Assembly (NCBI GenBank): GCA_964440345.1
Contig: CAYTSA010000003.1
Location: forward strand, 1 to 64,000
Direction of reading: 5' to 3'
From: CAYTSA01 sp964440345
GTDB lineage: Bacteria > Desulfobacterota > Desulfovibrionia > Desulfovibrionales > Desulfovibrionaceae
Length of the DNA stretch: 64,000 nt
Part shown: positions 1-7,859 of the stretch, piece by piece
How the letters are laid out: every line of letters begins with the position of its first letter
How positions within the stretch are numbered: the first letter of the stretch is position 1
Notes under the pieces: model-generated
What the model was told of the DNA's origin: nothing
Database searches by the model: none
Seen by the model: the letters and a program-made list of their open reading frames with translations, nothing else
Made by a program: the position numbers and the translations under genes

Positions 1-32
1 GTCGGGCCTGTAGAGGACTTTCACCTCCAAGT

Positions 33-56
33 GGGTGCGCCCTGCCGGGCGCACCC
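33..56. repeat. Perfect inverted repeat at window edge
   Basis: A 10-bp arm (GGGTGCGCCC, 33-42) and its exact reverse complement (47-56) are separated by 4 bases. The flanking bases look like the end of a repeated element or of a gene lying outside the window; I cannot identify it. Confidence 0.5.
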
Positions 57-58
57 AG

Positions 59-84
59 AAAAAAGCCCCGGCAGCGCCGGGGCT
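59..84 (-). terminator. Rho-independent terminator, leftward
   Basis: A 9-bp stem (64-72 with 76-84) has a 3-base loop. Read leftward it is followed by a run of U (A59-A64 on the plus strand). It would stop minus-strand transcription. No gene is seen between it and the TonB-like gene 600 bp away. Confidence 0.6.
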
Positions 85-110
85 TCGATAACTAGCCAAA
101 ATAATATTGA

Positions 111-148
111 AATAAATAACATAAAATAAATAACATAAAATAAATAAC
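111..148. repeat. 14-bp AT-rich tandem repeat, 2.7 copies
   Basis: The unit ATAAAATAAATAAC occurs exactly at 121-134 and 135-148. It is preceded by the last 10 bases of the same unit at 111-120. Confidence 0.85.
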
Positions 149-444
149 AATCCAATCGATAATTTTAATTTAAATTTGAACAACTTGCATGATAAAAATA
201 TTTGAATCATTCATCACCACCCCCTTTCTAAAATAGCATTATTTATATGCATTAATTAAGCCCTCTAAGGGCAAAGTCAACCATCGAAGAATCCTTTTTT
301 TCCAGGCTATTGCCTTGACTCCGTAAGCATAGCGACAACTGGGGAGAATCGACACAGCATCCCTGGATTTTTCGGAGAAGGCTTTCAATAAAGGGCCGCA
401 TTCTTGGCGCATTCTACTCTACGGTTGGTCTTGCCACATCGCCA

Positions 445-462
445 CCCCTGCGAACGCAGGGG
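445..462. repeat. Short palindromic repeat
   Basis: CCCCTGCG (445-452) and CGCAGGGG (455-462) form an 8-bp hairpin with a 2-base centre. The layout resembles the small dispersed palindromes seen between genes in many proteobacteria. Confidence 0.5.
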
Positions 463-517
463 GCCAGGAATTTAACGTTTATGTGTGTAATTATCTGAGA
501 AAAAAGACAATTCCCTG

Positions 518-553
518 ATGCCTGCGTGCGCAGGCATGACGAGTCGGAACGCG
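518..553. repeat. Dispersed palindromic repeat, copy 1
   Basis: ATGCCTGCG (518-526) and CGCAGGCAT (529-537) pair perfectly. Bases 529-553 recur with three differences at 46330-46354, so this is a dispersed intergenic repeat with at least two copies in the window. Confidence 0.65.
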
Positions 554-684
554 CCAAAAGGCGTGCGGCGCGCAACCTCGCCGGTACTCCCACTGTATTT
601 ATAGCCGCTGTCTGCCTCAATGAGAGCGAGACTGGATGGTGCAATAGTCCATCCCGGTCTTTTGCAAGATCCCAAGAACATAGC

Positions 685-2286
685 TCAATCCTTCACACTC
701 TCCGCCGCCGCCTCCGCCCAGTTCTCGTAAAACCGCAGCAGCCAGTCTGCTTCTTCAGGGACATGTTCATGCGGCTGCGCCGGCGTGACGCGCACGTCCA
801 GCTCCTTGCCTTGCAGTTGGAACATGCCCTGCAAGGTTTCCAGCCGGCCGGCCCATGCTGTCCCGGCCGGGTCCGTTTCCAGGGCCAGGGTCACGGCTGC
901 GTCGCCAGACAGCGCCGCCGAGAGCGCCTGAGGGATCCACTCCTTGTCTCTGGCTCTGGGAGAAAAAAGCAAAAACAGATTATCCGCATCCTGCACAGCA
1001 GCGGCGTTTACAGCGGCTTTGTCTCGGGCGGCCAGCGCCTTGCGCTCGAAGGAGACCTCCTCGTTGGCGTCCATATACTGGATAGCTGCGTCCAGCGCAG
1101 TGGACCAATCCGCACCATTGCCGAAGCAACCGGGCTGGTCCAGGGTCAGCACGGCCAAGCCCTGCAGCGCCAGCATGCGGGCGGCGCCGTTGTTCAACCC
1201 CCGGCCCACACAGCCGCCCCCGGCCCAGACCAGGCCAGGAAAAGGACCGGACGTCCATGGCATGGACAGGGTCCCGTTCACCTCGCCTTGCAGCAGTTGC
1301 ACTTCTTGTTCGCGCACGTGGCTGGCGGAGCCGAAGCGCATGAGCGCAGACTCGCCCATCCAACTGACCTGCGTTGGTTTGTCGGTTATCTCGCCGTGCT
1401 GTTTTTTGGGAAAAAAGAGCAGTGTCCCTTCCACCCGCTCGTCAACGCCAAACGCCGGACCGTAAGTGTAAATGAATTTTCCGTATTCGCGCAACGTGCG
1501 CACAGCATGGCCGTCAGAATCAAACATGATCAACCGGCCAAAAACCTGCCGGGCGTCTACCACGTGCAGCTTGCCTTTGAAGAGCCCGGAAAAAGCATAC
1601 ACGCCCACCATGTCCGCCTTGGAGAAATCGTCCGCCGCCAGGGACCGCAGCATGGCCCGCACCTCGCCGGCGTCCTTCATGCGAAATCCCAGGTCTGGGC
1701 TGGCTGAGGCGACGTCGGAGAAATCCATGGAGGGCCGGACAGAGGGCTGGCCGGGCGGCGGCTCAGGAGCAGGCGCCGCCTGCTGGGGCTCAGGCCTGCG
1801 GACAACATTGGACCGCTTGCGCGCGCTCACGTCCGCCACCCCTTCCTGGGCTTCCGGAATGACCTGCGGCGAGGACGCTGTGACTGGCTTTGAGGCGGGG
1901 TCAGCAGCGGACACTGGCGACGGCTCGGGTACAAGTTCCGTCTCTGGAGCGGGTTCCGGTTCAGGTTCCGGCTCTGGAGCTGGTTCAGTCTCGGGTTCCG
2001 GCTCTGGAGCTGGTTCAGTCTCGGGTTCCGGCTCTGGAGCGGGTTCCGGTTCAGGTTCCGGCTCTGGTTCTGGTTCAGGGGCTTGGTCCTGCAGCTCTTG
2101 CGCTTCAGGGGCTACATCCGATTCAGCTGTTGGTTCAGGGGCGGCGCGTTGCGGTTTTGTGAATTCTATCTCATATATGCGCTGCTGCGCCGCGTCAGGT
2201 TCAGGCAGAAGATCAGGCCCCCAGACCCCGGCGCTGAAAACCAGGACGTGCACAAACAGAGAAAGCAGCCAGCCGGCGATGCGCAT
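685..2286 (-). CDS. TonB-like envelope protein with Pro/Glu repeat and hydrolase-like C-terminus
   Basis: This 533-residue protein starts with one hydrophobic anchor (about residues 5-25), as TonB and related energisers do. An extended acidic Glu-Pro region follows at about 70-150, then a folded C-terminal half. The Glu-Pro part is encoded by a 30-bp tandem repeat. The last 190 residues contain a glycine-rich turn (AGGGCVGRG) and a segment LTLDQPGC that recall an alpha/beta hydrolase core, but I see no clear nucleophile elbow or catalytic triad, so enzyme activity is doubtful. The final domain does not look like the usual short TonB C-terminal fold. No exbB or exbD lies nearby. The ATG at 2286 places the anchor at the very N-terminus. 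A periplasmic-facing, inner-membrane-anchored protein of unknown role is the safest call. Confidence 0.75.
   Translation of the reverse strand: MRIAGWLLSLFVHVLVFSAGVWGPDLLPEPDAAQQRIYEIEFTKPQRAAPEPTAESDVAPEAQELQDQAPEPEPEPEPEPEPAPEPEPETEPAPEPEPETEPAPEPEPEPEPAPETELVPEPSPVSAADPASKPVTASSPQVIPEAQEGVADVSARKRSNVVRRPEPQQAAPAPEPPPGQPSVRPSMDFSDVASASPDLGFRMKDAGEVRAMLRSLAADDFSKADMVGVYAFSGLFKGKLHVVDARQVFGRLIMFDSDGHAVRTLREYGKFIYTYGPAFGVDERVEGTLLFFPKKQHGEITDKPTQVSWMGESALMRFGSASHVREQEVQLLQGEVNGTLSMPWTSGPFPGLVWAGGGCVGRGLNNGAARMLALQGLAVLTLDQPGCFGNGADWSTALDAAIQYMDANEEVSFERKALAARDKAAVNAAAVQDADNLFLLFSPRARDKEWIPQALSAALSGDAAVTLALETDPAGTAWAGRLETLQGMFQLQGKELDVRVTPAQPHEHVPEEADWLLRFYENWAEAAAESVKD
1951..2070. repeat. 30-bp coding tandem repeat, four units
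   Basis: Units 1981-2010 and 2011-2040 are identical; 1951-1980 and 2041-2070 are close variants. Each encodes ten residues of alternating Pro and Glu with Ala or Thr. The number of units may vary between strains. Confidence 0.8.
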
Positions 2287-2873
2287 GGATTCGTCCTCGC
2301 AGTGTTTTTCGGCATTTCCAGCATACGCTTGTGGGTGAATATGTGCAAATCCCCTCTTTTACTTGCTCAGAATAACACTGCGCCAATGATATGCAGTGAT
2401 GTGCAAAAACAGACTGTTACACCAGCATATCGCATGCATCTTTCGAGGCTTGAGGCATTCTGGATAGTTATTTATCACATTTCACTCAAAGAATTAGCCG
2501 CCCTCCGCATACGTACTGCAATTTCGTAACACTGAAGCATAAACCTATGGTTTTCAATTACGTCGATGCGCTGAAAAATTGTAATTTTTTATTGACGCAA
2601 TGTGACAAACGGGTTTAGATAATTGCATGTTTATTTTGCAGGCAGACCATACTTGCGAAGCAACAATTGCTTCACAGGCAGAATCAGCCGCCGGGCAGGT
2701 CTTGGCGGAGCATGAGAATCTCGTAACAATCGCAGGGAAGAACCAAACAGGCCAACAACACATGCATGTAGCCTAAAATGGGGTAAATGAAGGCGGCGCG
2801 TTGTCGCCTTCTGTCGTATAACACAGCAGGGGTTCATCCCAATTGCACCCTAACGAGTGGATGGAGGTGTTTT
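2287..2873. other. Intergenic region between divergent TonB-like gene and hynB
   Basis: About 590 bp without a supported gene. It must hold the divergent promoters. The only clear promoter-like sequence is listed at 2592-2620, which would give the hydrogenase mRNA a leader of about 250 nt. Confidence 0.55.
2592..2620 (+). promoter_or_regulatory. Putative sigma-70 promoter of hynBA
   Basis: TTGACG (2592-2597) and TTAGAT (2615-2620) are separated by 17 bp, upstream of the hydrogenase genes. A match by eye only. Confidence 0.35.
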
Positions 2874-3815
2874 ATGAATTTTGCGGTAAGTCAAGGGACT
2901 GAAACTGTCGAAGAACGTCTGGAACGCCATGGCGTATCCCGCCGTAGCTTCTTGAAGTTCTGCACTGCAGTGGCTGTAGCCATGGGCATGGGTCCTGCAG
3001 GCGGCCTCAAGGTGGCTGAAGCTTTGGCCGCCCAAAAGAAACCTTCGGTAGTGTGGCTGCACAACGCTGAATGCACCGGCTGCTCTGAAGCCGTGCTTCG
3101 CGCTGTTGATCCGGACATCGGCACGATCATCCTCGACGTCCTTTCGCTGGACTACCATGAAACCATCATGGCTGCGGCTGGCGACGCTGCAGAAGAAGCG
3201 TTGCATGCAGCCATCCATCACGGCGACTACATCGCTGTTGTAGAAGGCGGCATCCCGACCATCGATGACGGCAAGTGGGGCAAAGTGGCCAACAAACCCA
3301 TGAAGCAGATGGTGGACGAAGTGGTGCCTGGCGCCAAGGCTGTTATCGCCATCGGCAACTGCGCCTGCTTCGGCGGCATCCAAAAAGCCGCCCCTAACCC
3401 TTCCAAAGCCATGGGTCTGAACGAGTACCTGGGTGAAGCCAAGGCCATCAACATCGCTGGCTGCCCGCCCAACCCCATCAACTTTGTGGGCGCTGTAGTC
3501 CACTACCTGACCAAGGGCGTTCCGGAGCTGGACGACAACAACCGTCCGGTCCTCTTCTATGGCGAAACCGTGCATGACAACTGTCCGCGGCTGAAGCATT
3601 TTGAAGAAGGCAACTTTGCCTCCTCCTTTGGCTCGCCTGAAGCCAAGAAGGGGTATTGTCTGTACGAACTTGGCTGCCGCGGCCCCGAAACTTTCAACAA
3701 CTGCCCGAAAGTGCTGTTCAACCAGGTGTCCTTCCCCATCCAGGCGGGGCATCCCTGCATCGGCTGCAGCGAACCGCAATTCTGGGACAACATGAGCCCG
3801 TTCTACGAAGTATAA
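2874..3815 (+). CDS. hynB: Periplasmic [NiFe] hydrogenase small subunit (isozyme 1)
   Basis: The electron-transfer subunit of a periplasmic uptake [NiFe] hydrogenase, carrying three Fe-S clusters that pass electrons from the NiFe site to c-type cytochromes. The N-terminus has a twin-arginine export signal (VSRRSFLK, residues 21-28), which also exports the large subunit by hitch-hiking. The proximal-cluster motif ECTGC is at 66-70 and the distal-region motif CIGCSEP lies near the C-terminus. I chose the ATG at 2874 because a GGAGG ribosome site lies 6 bases upstream; an in-frame ATG 87 bases earlier would put junk before the signal. The 313 residues match the family. The sequence is of the HynB type rather than the small subunit of [NiFeSe] enzymes. 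hynA follows after 60 bp. Confidence 0.95.
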   Translation: MNFAVSQGTETVEERLERHGVSRRSFLKFCTAVAVAMGMGPAGGLKVAEALAAQKKPSVVWLHNAECTGCSEAVLRAVDPDIGTIILDVLSLDYHETIMAAAGDAAEEALHAAIHHGDYIAVVEGGIPTIDDGKWGKVANKPMKQMVDEVVPGAKAVIAIGNCACFGGIQKAAPNPSKAMGLNEYLGEAKAINIAGCPPNPINFVGAVVHYLTKGVPELDDNNRPVLFYGETVHDNCPRLKHFEEGNFASSFGSPEAKKGYCLYELGCRGPETFNNCPKVLFNQVSFPIQAGHPCIGCSEPQFWDNMSPFYEV

Positions 3816-3875
3816 ACGAACGGCGTCGAGGCGGTTTGACTCACATACACTGCAAGACAGCAAGGAGGATTACTC

Positions 3876-5573
3876 ATGGCTGGTTGTAAGGCGCAAAAAG
3901 CCCCGGCTGTAATGGCCACCCCCAAGAGCAATTATAACGGGCCGGTCGTTGTCGACCCGGTTACCCGTATTGAAGGTCACCTGCGCATCGAAGTGGAAGT
4001 TAAGGACGGCAAGATCGCCAACGCCTGGTCCAGCTCCACATTGTACCGCGGCATTGAGCAGATTCTCAAAGGCCGCGACCCCCGCGACGCGCAGCATTTC
4101 ACCCAGCGTTCTTGCGGCGTGTGCACTTATGTGCACGCCCTGGCGTCCACCCGCTGCGTGGACAACGCGGTAAACGTAAAAATTCCGCGCAACGCCACCC
4201 TGATGCGCAACTTGGTGCTGGCTTCCCAGTTCATGCACGACCACATCGTGCATTTCTATCATCTGCACGCCCTGGACTGGGTGGACGTTACCAGCGCCCT
4301 GGCCGCCGACCCGAACAAAGCTGCCAAAATCGCCAATAACATCTCTCCCCGGCCCACCAACGCCTCTGACCTCAAAGCTGTGCAGGACAAGCTGAAAAGC
4401 TTCGTGGAAGCCGGCCAGCTGGGCCCCTTTACCAACGCTTACTTCCTGGGCGGACACGACGCGTACTACCTGCCGCCGGAAGTCAACCTCATCGCCACAG
4501 CCCACTACCTGGAAGCCCTGAAGCTGCAAGTCAAGGCTGCCCGGGCCATGGCCATTCTGGGCGCCAAAAACCCGCACACGCAGTTCACCGTGGTCGGCGG
4601 CTGCACCAACTACGACGGCCTGCGTCCTGAAATGATGGTTGAGTACACAAACCTGTACATGGAAACCCTGGACTTCATCGACCAGGTCTACATCCCGGAC
4701 CTGCTGGCTGTGGCTTCGTACTACAAGGACTGGGCCGGCATCGGCGGCACCACCAACTTCCTGTGCTGCGGCGAATTCCCGGACGACGAGTTCGACCTGA
4801 ACTCCCGCTACATCCCGCAGGGCGTTATCTTCAACCGCGACCTGGCCGCCGTCCGCGACCTGGACATGAACGCCATCAACGAACACGTCCGCTACTCCTG
4901 GTTCAAGGGCGCCGAAGCGCATCATCCTTACAAAGGCGTTACCGAACCGAAATACACGGACCTGCACGGCGACGACCGCTACTCCTGGATGAAGGCCCCC
5001 CGCTACCAGGGCGAGCCCATGGAAGTCGGCCCCCTGGCCACCGTGCTCACGGCCTACGCCAAGGGCCACAAAGAAATCACGCCGCTGGTTGACTACGTGC
5101 TCGGCCAGCTGGGCGTGGGCGCCGACGCCCTGTTCTCCACCCTGGGCCGCACCGCCGCCCGCGGCATCCAGTGCAAGGCCATTGCTCAGCAAGGCCTCAA
5201 GTGGATTGGAGAAATTCAAGACAACGTAGCCGGCGGCAACGACGACCTGTACACTGAGTGGGAAATGCCCAAATCCGCCGAAGGCGTGGGCTGGGTCAAC
5301 GCCCCCCGCGGCGCGCTGTCCCACTGGATCGTCATCAAAGACGGCAAGATCGGCAACTTCCAGTACGTGGTGCCCTCCACCTGGAACCTGGGCCCCCGCT
5401 GTGCAGAAGGCAAGATCGGCCCGGTGGAAGAAGCCCTCATCGGCACACCCATTGCTGATCCCAAGCGCCCGGTGGAAATCCTGCGCACCGTGCACTCTTA
5501 CGACCCCTGCATCGCCTGCGGCGTGCACGTCATCGACCCCGAGACCAACGAAGTACACAAATTCGAACTATAG
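3876..5573 (+). CDS. hynA: Periplasmic [NiFe] hydrogenase large subunit (isozyme 1)
   Basis: The catalytic subunit, oxidising H2 at a Ni-Fe(CN)2(CO) centre. The N-terminal metal motif RSCGVCT is at 78-84 (Cys80, Cys83) and the C-terminal motif DPCIACGVH is at 543-551. Cleavage after His551 would remove a 14-residue tail, which implies a dedicated endopeptidase; a candidate is encoded downstream. The first cysteine codon of the C-terminal motif is TGC, not TGA, so this is not a selenocysteine enzyme. A strong AAGGAGG site precedes the ATG. At 565 residues it has the usual length. A perfect 13-bp hairpin terminator follows, so the protease and hypC may have their own promoter or depend on read-through. 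Confidence 0.96.
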   Translation: MAGCKAQKAPAVMATPKSNYNGPVVVDPVTRIEGHLRIEVEVKDGKIANAWSSSTLYRGIEQILKGRDPRDAQHFTQRSCGVCTYVHALASTRCVDNAVNVKIPRNATLMRNLVLASQFMHDHIVHFYHLHALDWVDVTSALAADPNKAAKIANNISPRPTNASDLKAVQDKLKSFVEAGQLGPFTNAYFLGGHDAYYLPPEVNLIATAHYLEALKLQVKAARAMAILGAKNPHTQFTVVGGCTNYDGLRPEMMVEYTNLYMETLDFIDQVYIPDLLAVASYYKDWAGIGGTTNFLCCGEFPDDEFDLNSRYIPQGVIFNRDLAAVRDLDMNAINEHVRYSWFKGAEAHHPYKGVTEPKYTDLHGDDRYSWMKAPRYQGEPMEVGPLATVLTAYAKGHKEITPLVDYVLGQLGVGADALFSTLGRTAARGIQCKAIAQQGLKWIGEIQDNVAGGNDDLYTEWEMPKSAEGVGWVNAPRGALSHWIVIKDGKIGNFQYVVPSTWNLGPRCAEGKIGPVEEALIGTPIADPKRPVEILRTVHSYDPCIACGVHVIDPETNEVHKFEL

Positions 5574-5600
5574 AGCAGACCCTCTCTATACATTCGCAAG

Positions 5601-5635
5601 ACAGAAACCCGGCTCCAGCCGGGTTTCTGTTCTTT
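5601..5635 (+). terminator. Strong rho-independent terminator after hynA
   Basis: A perfect 13-bp stem (5601-5613 with 5618-5630) has a 4-base loop and is followed by TTCTTT. Confidence 0.85.
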
Positions 5636-5763
5636 ATCTGAGATCACAAACCGAGTAACATTATGTTGCTCTAAGTTATTAGAACTGCCACAGCCGCGCT
5701 CTGTGCGGAAGGGGCCAGACTGCCTGGCCAGCGCTCTCCGGCGGTGGACTCTGGATGCATGTT

Positions 5764-5806
5764 TCGCCTTTACATCTTCGTTGATCTGCGTTTATCTGCG
5801 GTTCCC
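5764..5806. repeat. Dispersed intergenic phrase (ATCTGCG repeats)
   Basis: The words GATCTGCGTT and TATCTGCGGT follow each other here. I recall this phrase from intergenic DNA of many unrelated bacteria, including sulfate reducers; its function is unknown. A diverged reverse-oriented version may lie near 58220. Confidence 0.35.
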
Positions 5807-5830
5807 ATTTTTTTTTAAAGGAGTCACAAC

Positions 5831-6328
5831 GTGCCTGAACCGCAAAAAATTCTCGTGCTTGGCGTGGGCAATATTCTCTACACCGACGAAGGGCTGGGCG
5901 TGCGCACTGTGGAGCGCATGATGGAGGAGTACGACTTCTCCGATAACGTAACGCTCATGGACGGCGGCACCCTGGGCACAAAGCTCATGGACCCCATTCA
6001 AAGTTGCGACCTGCTGCTTGTCATCGACGCGGTGCTGGTGGGCGACGAACCTGGCTCTGTGTATCGTCTTACCGGCGATGATCTGCGCAAGAGCCTCGGC
6101 TTCATCAACTCCATGCACGATACGGACTTGGTGGACACGCTTATCATTTGCGACATGACCGGCCACCGGCCAGACGCCGTGGTCATCGGCGTGGAGCCGC
6201 AGGACTACAAGTCCATGGGCGTGGAGCTCTCGCCAGTTATTGCCGAACGTCTCCCTGCCGTGATAGACATAGTCCTCAAGGAAATTGAGCAGGCTGGCGG
6301 CTCGTGGACAAAGAAGGCCGCCGCCTAG
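5831..6328 (+). CDS. [NiFe] hydrogenase maturation endopeptidase
   Basis: A nickel-dependent protease of the HyaD/HybD family (165 residues) that clips the C-terminal tail of the large subunit once nickel is in place. The nucleotide-like opening LGVGN is at 10-14. The three expected metal ligands line up with Glu20 (TDEGLGV), Asp67 (VIDAVL) and His97 (SMHDTD), by comparison with E. coli HybD. The start is GTG, preceded by AAAGGAG. It lies downstream of hynBA, so HynA (tail after His551) is the obvious substrate; HynA of the second hydrogenase, which has no protease beside it, could be another. Confidence 0.92.
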   Translation: MPEPQKILVLGVGNILYTDEGLGVRTVERMMEEYDFSDNVTLMDGGTLGTKLMDPIQSCDLLLVIDAVLVGDEPGSVYRLTGDDLRKSLGFINSMHDTDLVDTLIICDMTGHRPDAVVIGVEPQDYKSMGVELSPVIAERLPAVIDIVLKEIEQAGGSWTKKAAA

Positions 6329-6431
6329 TCATGCTGCTGCAGCGGCTGTTTGCGCTAGCGCGCCGCCACCAGTCACAAATCCGCAGCAGGCTTTTCGCAA
6401 GCGTACTGCTCGCCCATGCATAGGAGTTCAT

Positions 6432-6677
6432 ATGTGCCTCGCAATACCCGCCAAAGTTGAAAAGCTGGAAAACGAAATGGCCCACTGCCGCGTGGGCGCC
6501 AGCGAGACGTTTATTGACGTTTCCACCATGCTACTGGACCCGCAGCCTGAACTTGGCGACTGGCTTATCGTGCACGCCGGTTTCGCCATGCGGGTGATGG
6601 ACCCGCAGGAAGCGCAGGAATCGTTGGACGTGTTGCGCAAAATGGCTGAGAGTCTGGGGGAAGAAGTCCGATTCTAG
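6432..6677 (+). CDS. hypC: HypC/HupF hydrogenase assembly chaperone
   Basis: A small chaperone (81 residues) that helps deliver the Fe(CN)2CO unit to the immature hydrogenase large subunit. The N-terminus MCLAIPAKV holds the essential Cys2. I chose the ATG at 6432 because a removable methionine directly before that Cys is the family hallmark, and a TAGGAG site lies upstream. It follows the protease gene by about 100 bp and is probably cotranscribed. The other Hyp proteins are not in the window. Confidence 0.93.
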   Translation: MCLAIPAKVEKLENEMAHCRVGASETFIDVSTMLLDPQPELGDWLIVHAGFAMRVMDPQEAQESLDVLRKMAESLGEEVRF

Positions 6678-6795
6678 GACTTTCTCAGACCTGGCCAGCT
6701 TCATTCCAGCTGTTTTTTTGCCTTCTTGTTGCGCTTTTCTTCACATACTGGTAAAACAGTGAGTCAGCACGCCATGTTGTGCGGTAAAATGTGTA

Positions 6796-6824
6796 TTGAC
6801 CTTGTCACAGAAACCCGGCATAAC
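6796..6824 (+). promoter_or_regulatory. Putative promoter of the receiver-protein gene
   Basis: TTGACC (6796-6801) and CATAAC (6819-6824) are 17 bp apart, about 55 bp before the start codon. Confidence 0.35.
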
Positions 6825-6878
6825 TACCTTGCTTTTATGTTACCAGGAACCATTGCGAAATGTTGAGGTGGTTTTCAC

Positions 6879-7286
6879 ATGAAATTTTTAATTGTAGACG
6901 ATGATTTTGACAGCCGTAAACTTTTGCAAAAACTGCTTCTTCCTTTCGGCTATGTTGATATAGCAGTGGACGGGGAAGAAGGAGTTGAAGCATTTCGCTC
7001 GGCCCTGAACGAAAATGAGCCTTACGACTTGGTCTGCCTGGATATTTTGATGCCGAACATGGACGGGCAAGAAGCCCTACGGGAAATCCGCGAAGTGGAA
7101 AAGGAGAAGGAAATTCCCGCAGAAAAAGCCGTCAAAGTCATCATGATTACCGGGCTGGACGATTCCCAAGAAGTCCACGACGCCTTTTTTTTGGGCGATG
7201 CGACTTCATATATTGTCAAGCCCATCCGCAAGCAGATACTGCTCGACGAAATCCGCTCTCTGGGCTTGCCGCTGGAGAACGCGTAA
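6879..7286 (+). CDS. Stand-alone CheY-like response regulator
   Basis: A single receiver domain of 135 residues with no output domain. The acidic pair is at Asp7/Asp8, the phospho-acceptor is Asp55 (CLDILMP), the switch threonine is Thr91 and the conserved lysine is Lys114 (VKP). It probably relays a phosphate to, or competes for, a partner encoded elsewhere; no histidine kinase lies nearby. A GAGG site precedes the ATG. A terminator at 7354-7384 separates it from gcvH, so a role in glycine metabolism should not be assumed. Confidence 0.9.
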   Translation: MKFLIVDDDFDSRKLLQKLLLPFGYVDIAVDGEEGVEAFRSALNENEPYDLVCLDILMPNMDGQEALREIREVEKEKEIPAEKAVKVIMITGLDDSQEVHDAFFLGDATSYIVKPIRKQILLDEIRSLGLPLENA

Positions 7287-7353
7287 CCATCGCACAGACT
7301 GCTGAAGACGCCGGCAGAATACAAGCCGCCGTCACAGCACGTGTATCTCTCAT

Positions 7354-7384
7354 GCGCGGGATGGCCAGCCTTCCGCGCTTTTTT
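7354..7384 (+). terminator. Rho-independent terminator
   Basis: A GCGCGG/CCGCGC stem (7354-7359 with 7373-7378) is followed by six T. Confidence 0.7.
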
Positions 7385-7470
7385 CTTTGCCCTCGCCAGC
7401 ACTTGCCCTTTAGGGCCGTGTATGTTTATGAATGAAGACGCAAAAACAAACGTCGGGAGGATAACTACAT

Positions 7471-7851
7471 ATGACGCCTGATGATCTCATGTACACCCGC
7501 ACGCACGAGTGGGTTCGCATTGAAGACAATGAAGCTGTTGTGGGTATTACGGACTTTGCCCAGGATCAACTGGGCGACCTGACGTTCATCGAGCTGCCGG
7601 AAGTAGGCGACGTCCTTAGCTCTGGCAACGAGATGGGAACAATAGAGTCCGTAAAAGCAGCCAGTGAGATTTATTCACCTGTGGACGGCGAAGTCATAGC
7701 CGTCAACGAAGAGCTAGAGGACGCCCCGGAAATGGTCAACGAGAGCCCCTATGACGACGGCTGGCTCATTCGCGTGGCGCTGCAGCGGGACCCTGAAGAC
7801 CTGCTTTCTGCTGACGAATACGAAGCATTTCTGGCAGAAGAAAGCGTATAA
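7471..7851 (+). CDS. gcvH: Glycine cleavage system H protein
   Basis: The lipoyl carrier (126 residues) that shuttles the aminomethyl group between the P and T proteins of the glycine cleavage complex. The lipoylation site is Lys62 in ESVKAASEIYSP. The tail DEYEAFLAEE is typical. It starts the gcvH-gcvPA-gcvPB cluster; gcvPA begins 8 bp after its stop. No gcvT or lpd is next to it. The lipoyl synthase gene lies 9 kb away. A GGGAGG site precedes the ATG. Confidence 0.96.
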   Translation: MTPDDLMYTRTHEWVRIEDNEAVVGITDFAQDQLGDLTFIELPEVGDVLSSGNEMGTIESVKAASEIYSPVDGEVIAVNEELEDAPEMVNESPYDDGWLIRVALQRDPEDLLSADEYEAFLAEESV

Positions 7852-7859
7852 GGAACTCT

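Larger units (their letters stand above)
86..684. other. Gene-free AT-rich stretch with short repeats
   Basis: No convincing coding frame is seen. The left half (about 90-300) is strongly AT-rich and carries a 14-bp tandem repeat. The right half carries two short GC-rich palindromes, annotated separately. Confidence 0.6.

Noticed and set aside
111..148. AT-rich repeats as a CRISPR array or replication origin
   Set aside because: The units are contiguous with no spacers, and no DnaA-box cluster or dnaA gene is nearby.
2610..2626. A sigma-54-like promoter upstream of hynB
   Set aside because: The GG to GC spacing is 11 or 12 rather than 10, so it does not meet the -24/-12 rule.
3870..5558. 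A 562-codon open frame antisense to hynA
   Set aside because: It is a mirror of the GC-rich codon pattern of hynA; its translation has no recognisable fold and the sense strand is certain.
3876..5573. [NiFeSe] hydrogenase
   Set aside because: The C-terminal motif uses TGC for cysteine and the small subunit is HynB-like.
7287..7470. Glycine riboswitch before gcvH
   Set aside because: I could not find the paired aptamer cores; only a terminator for the upstream gene is clear.
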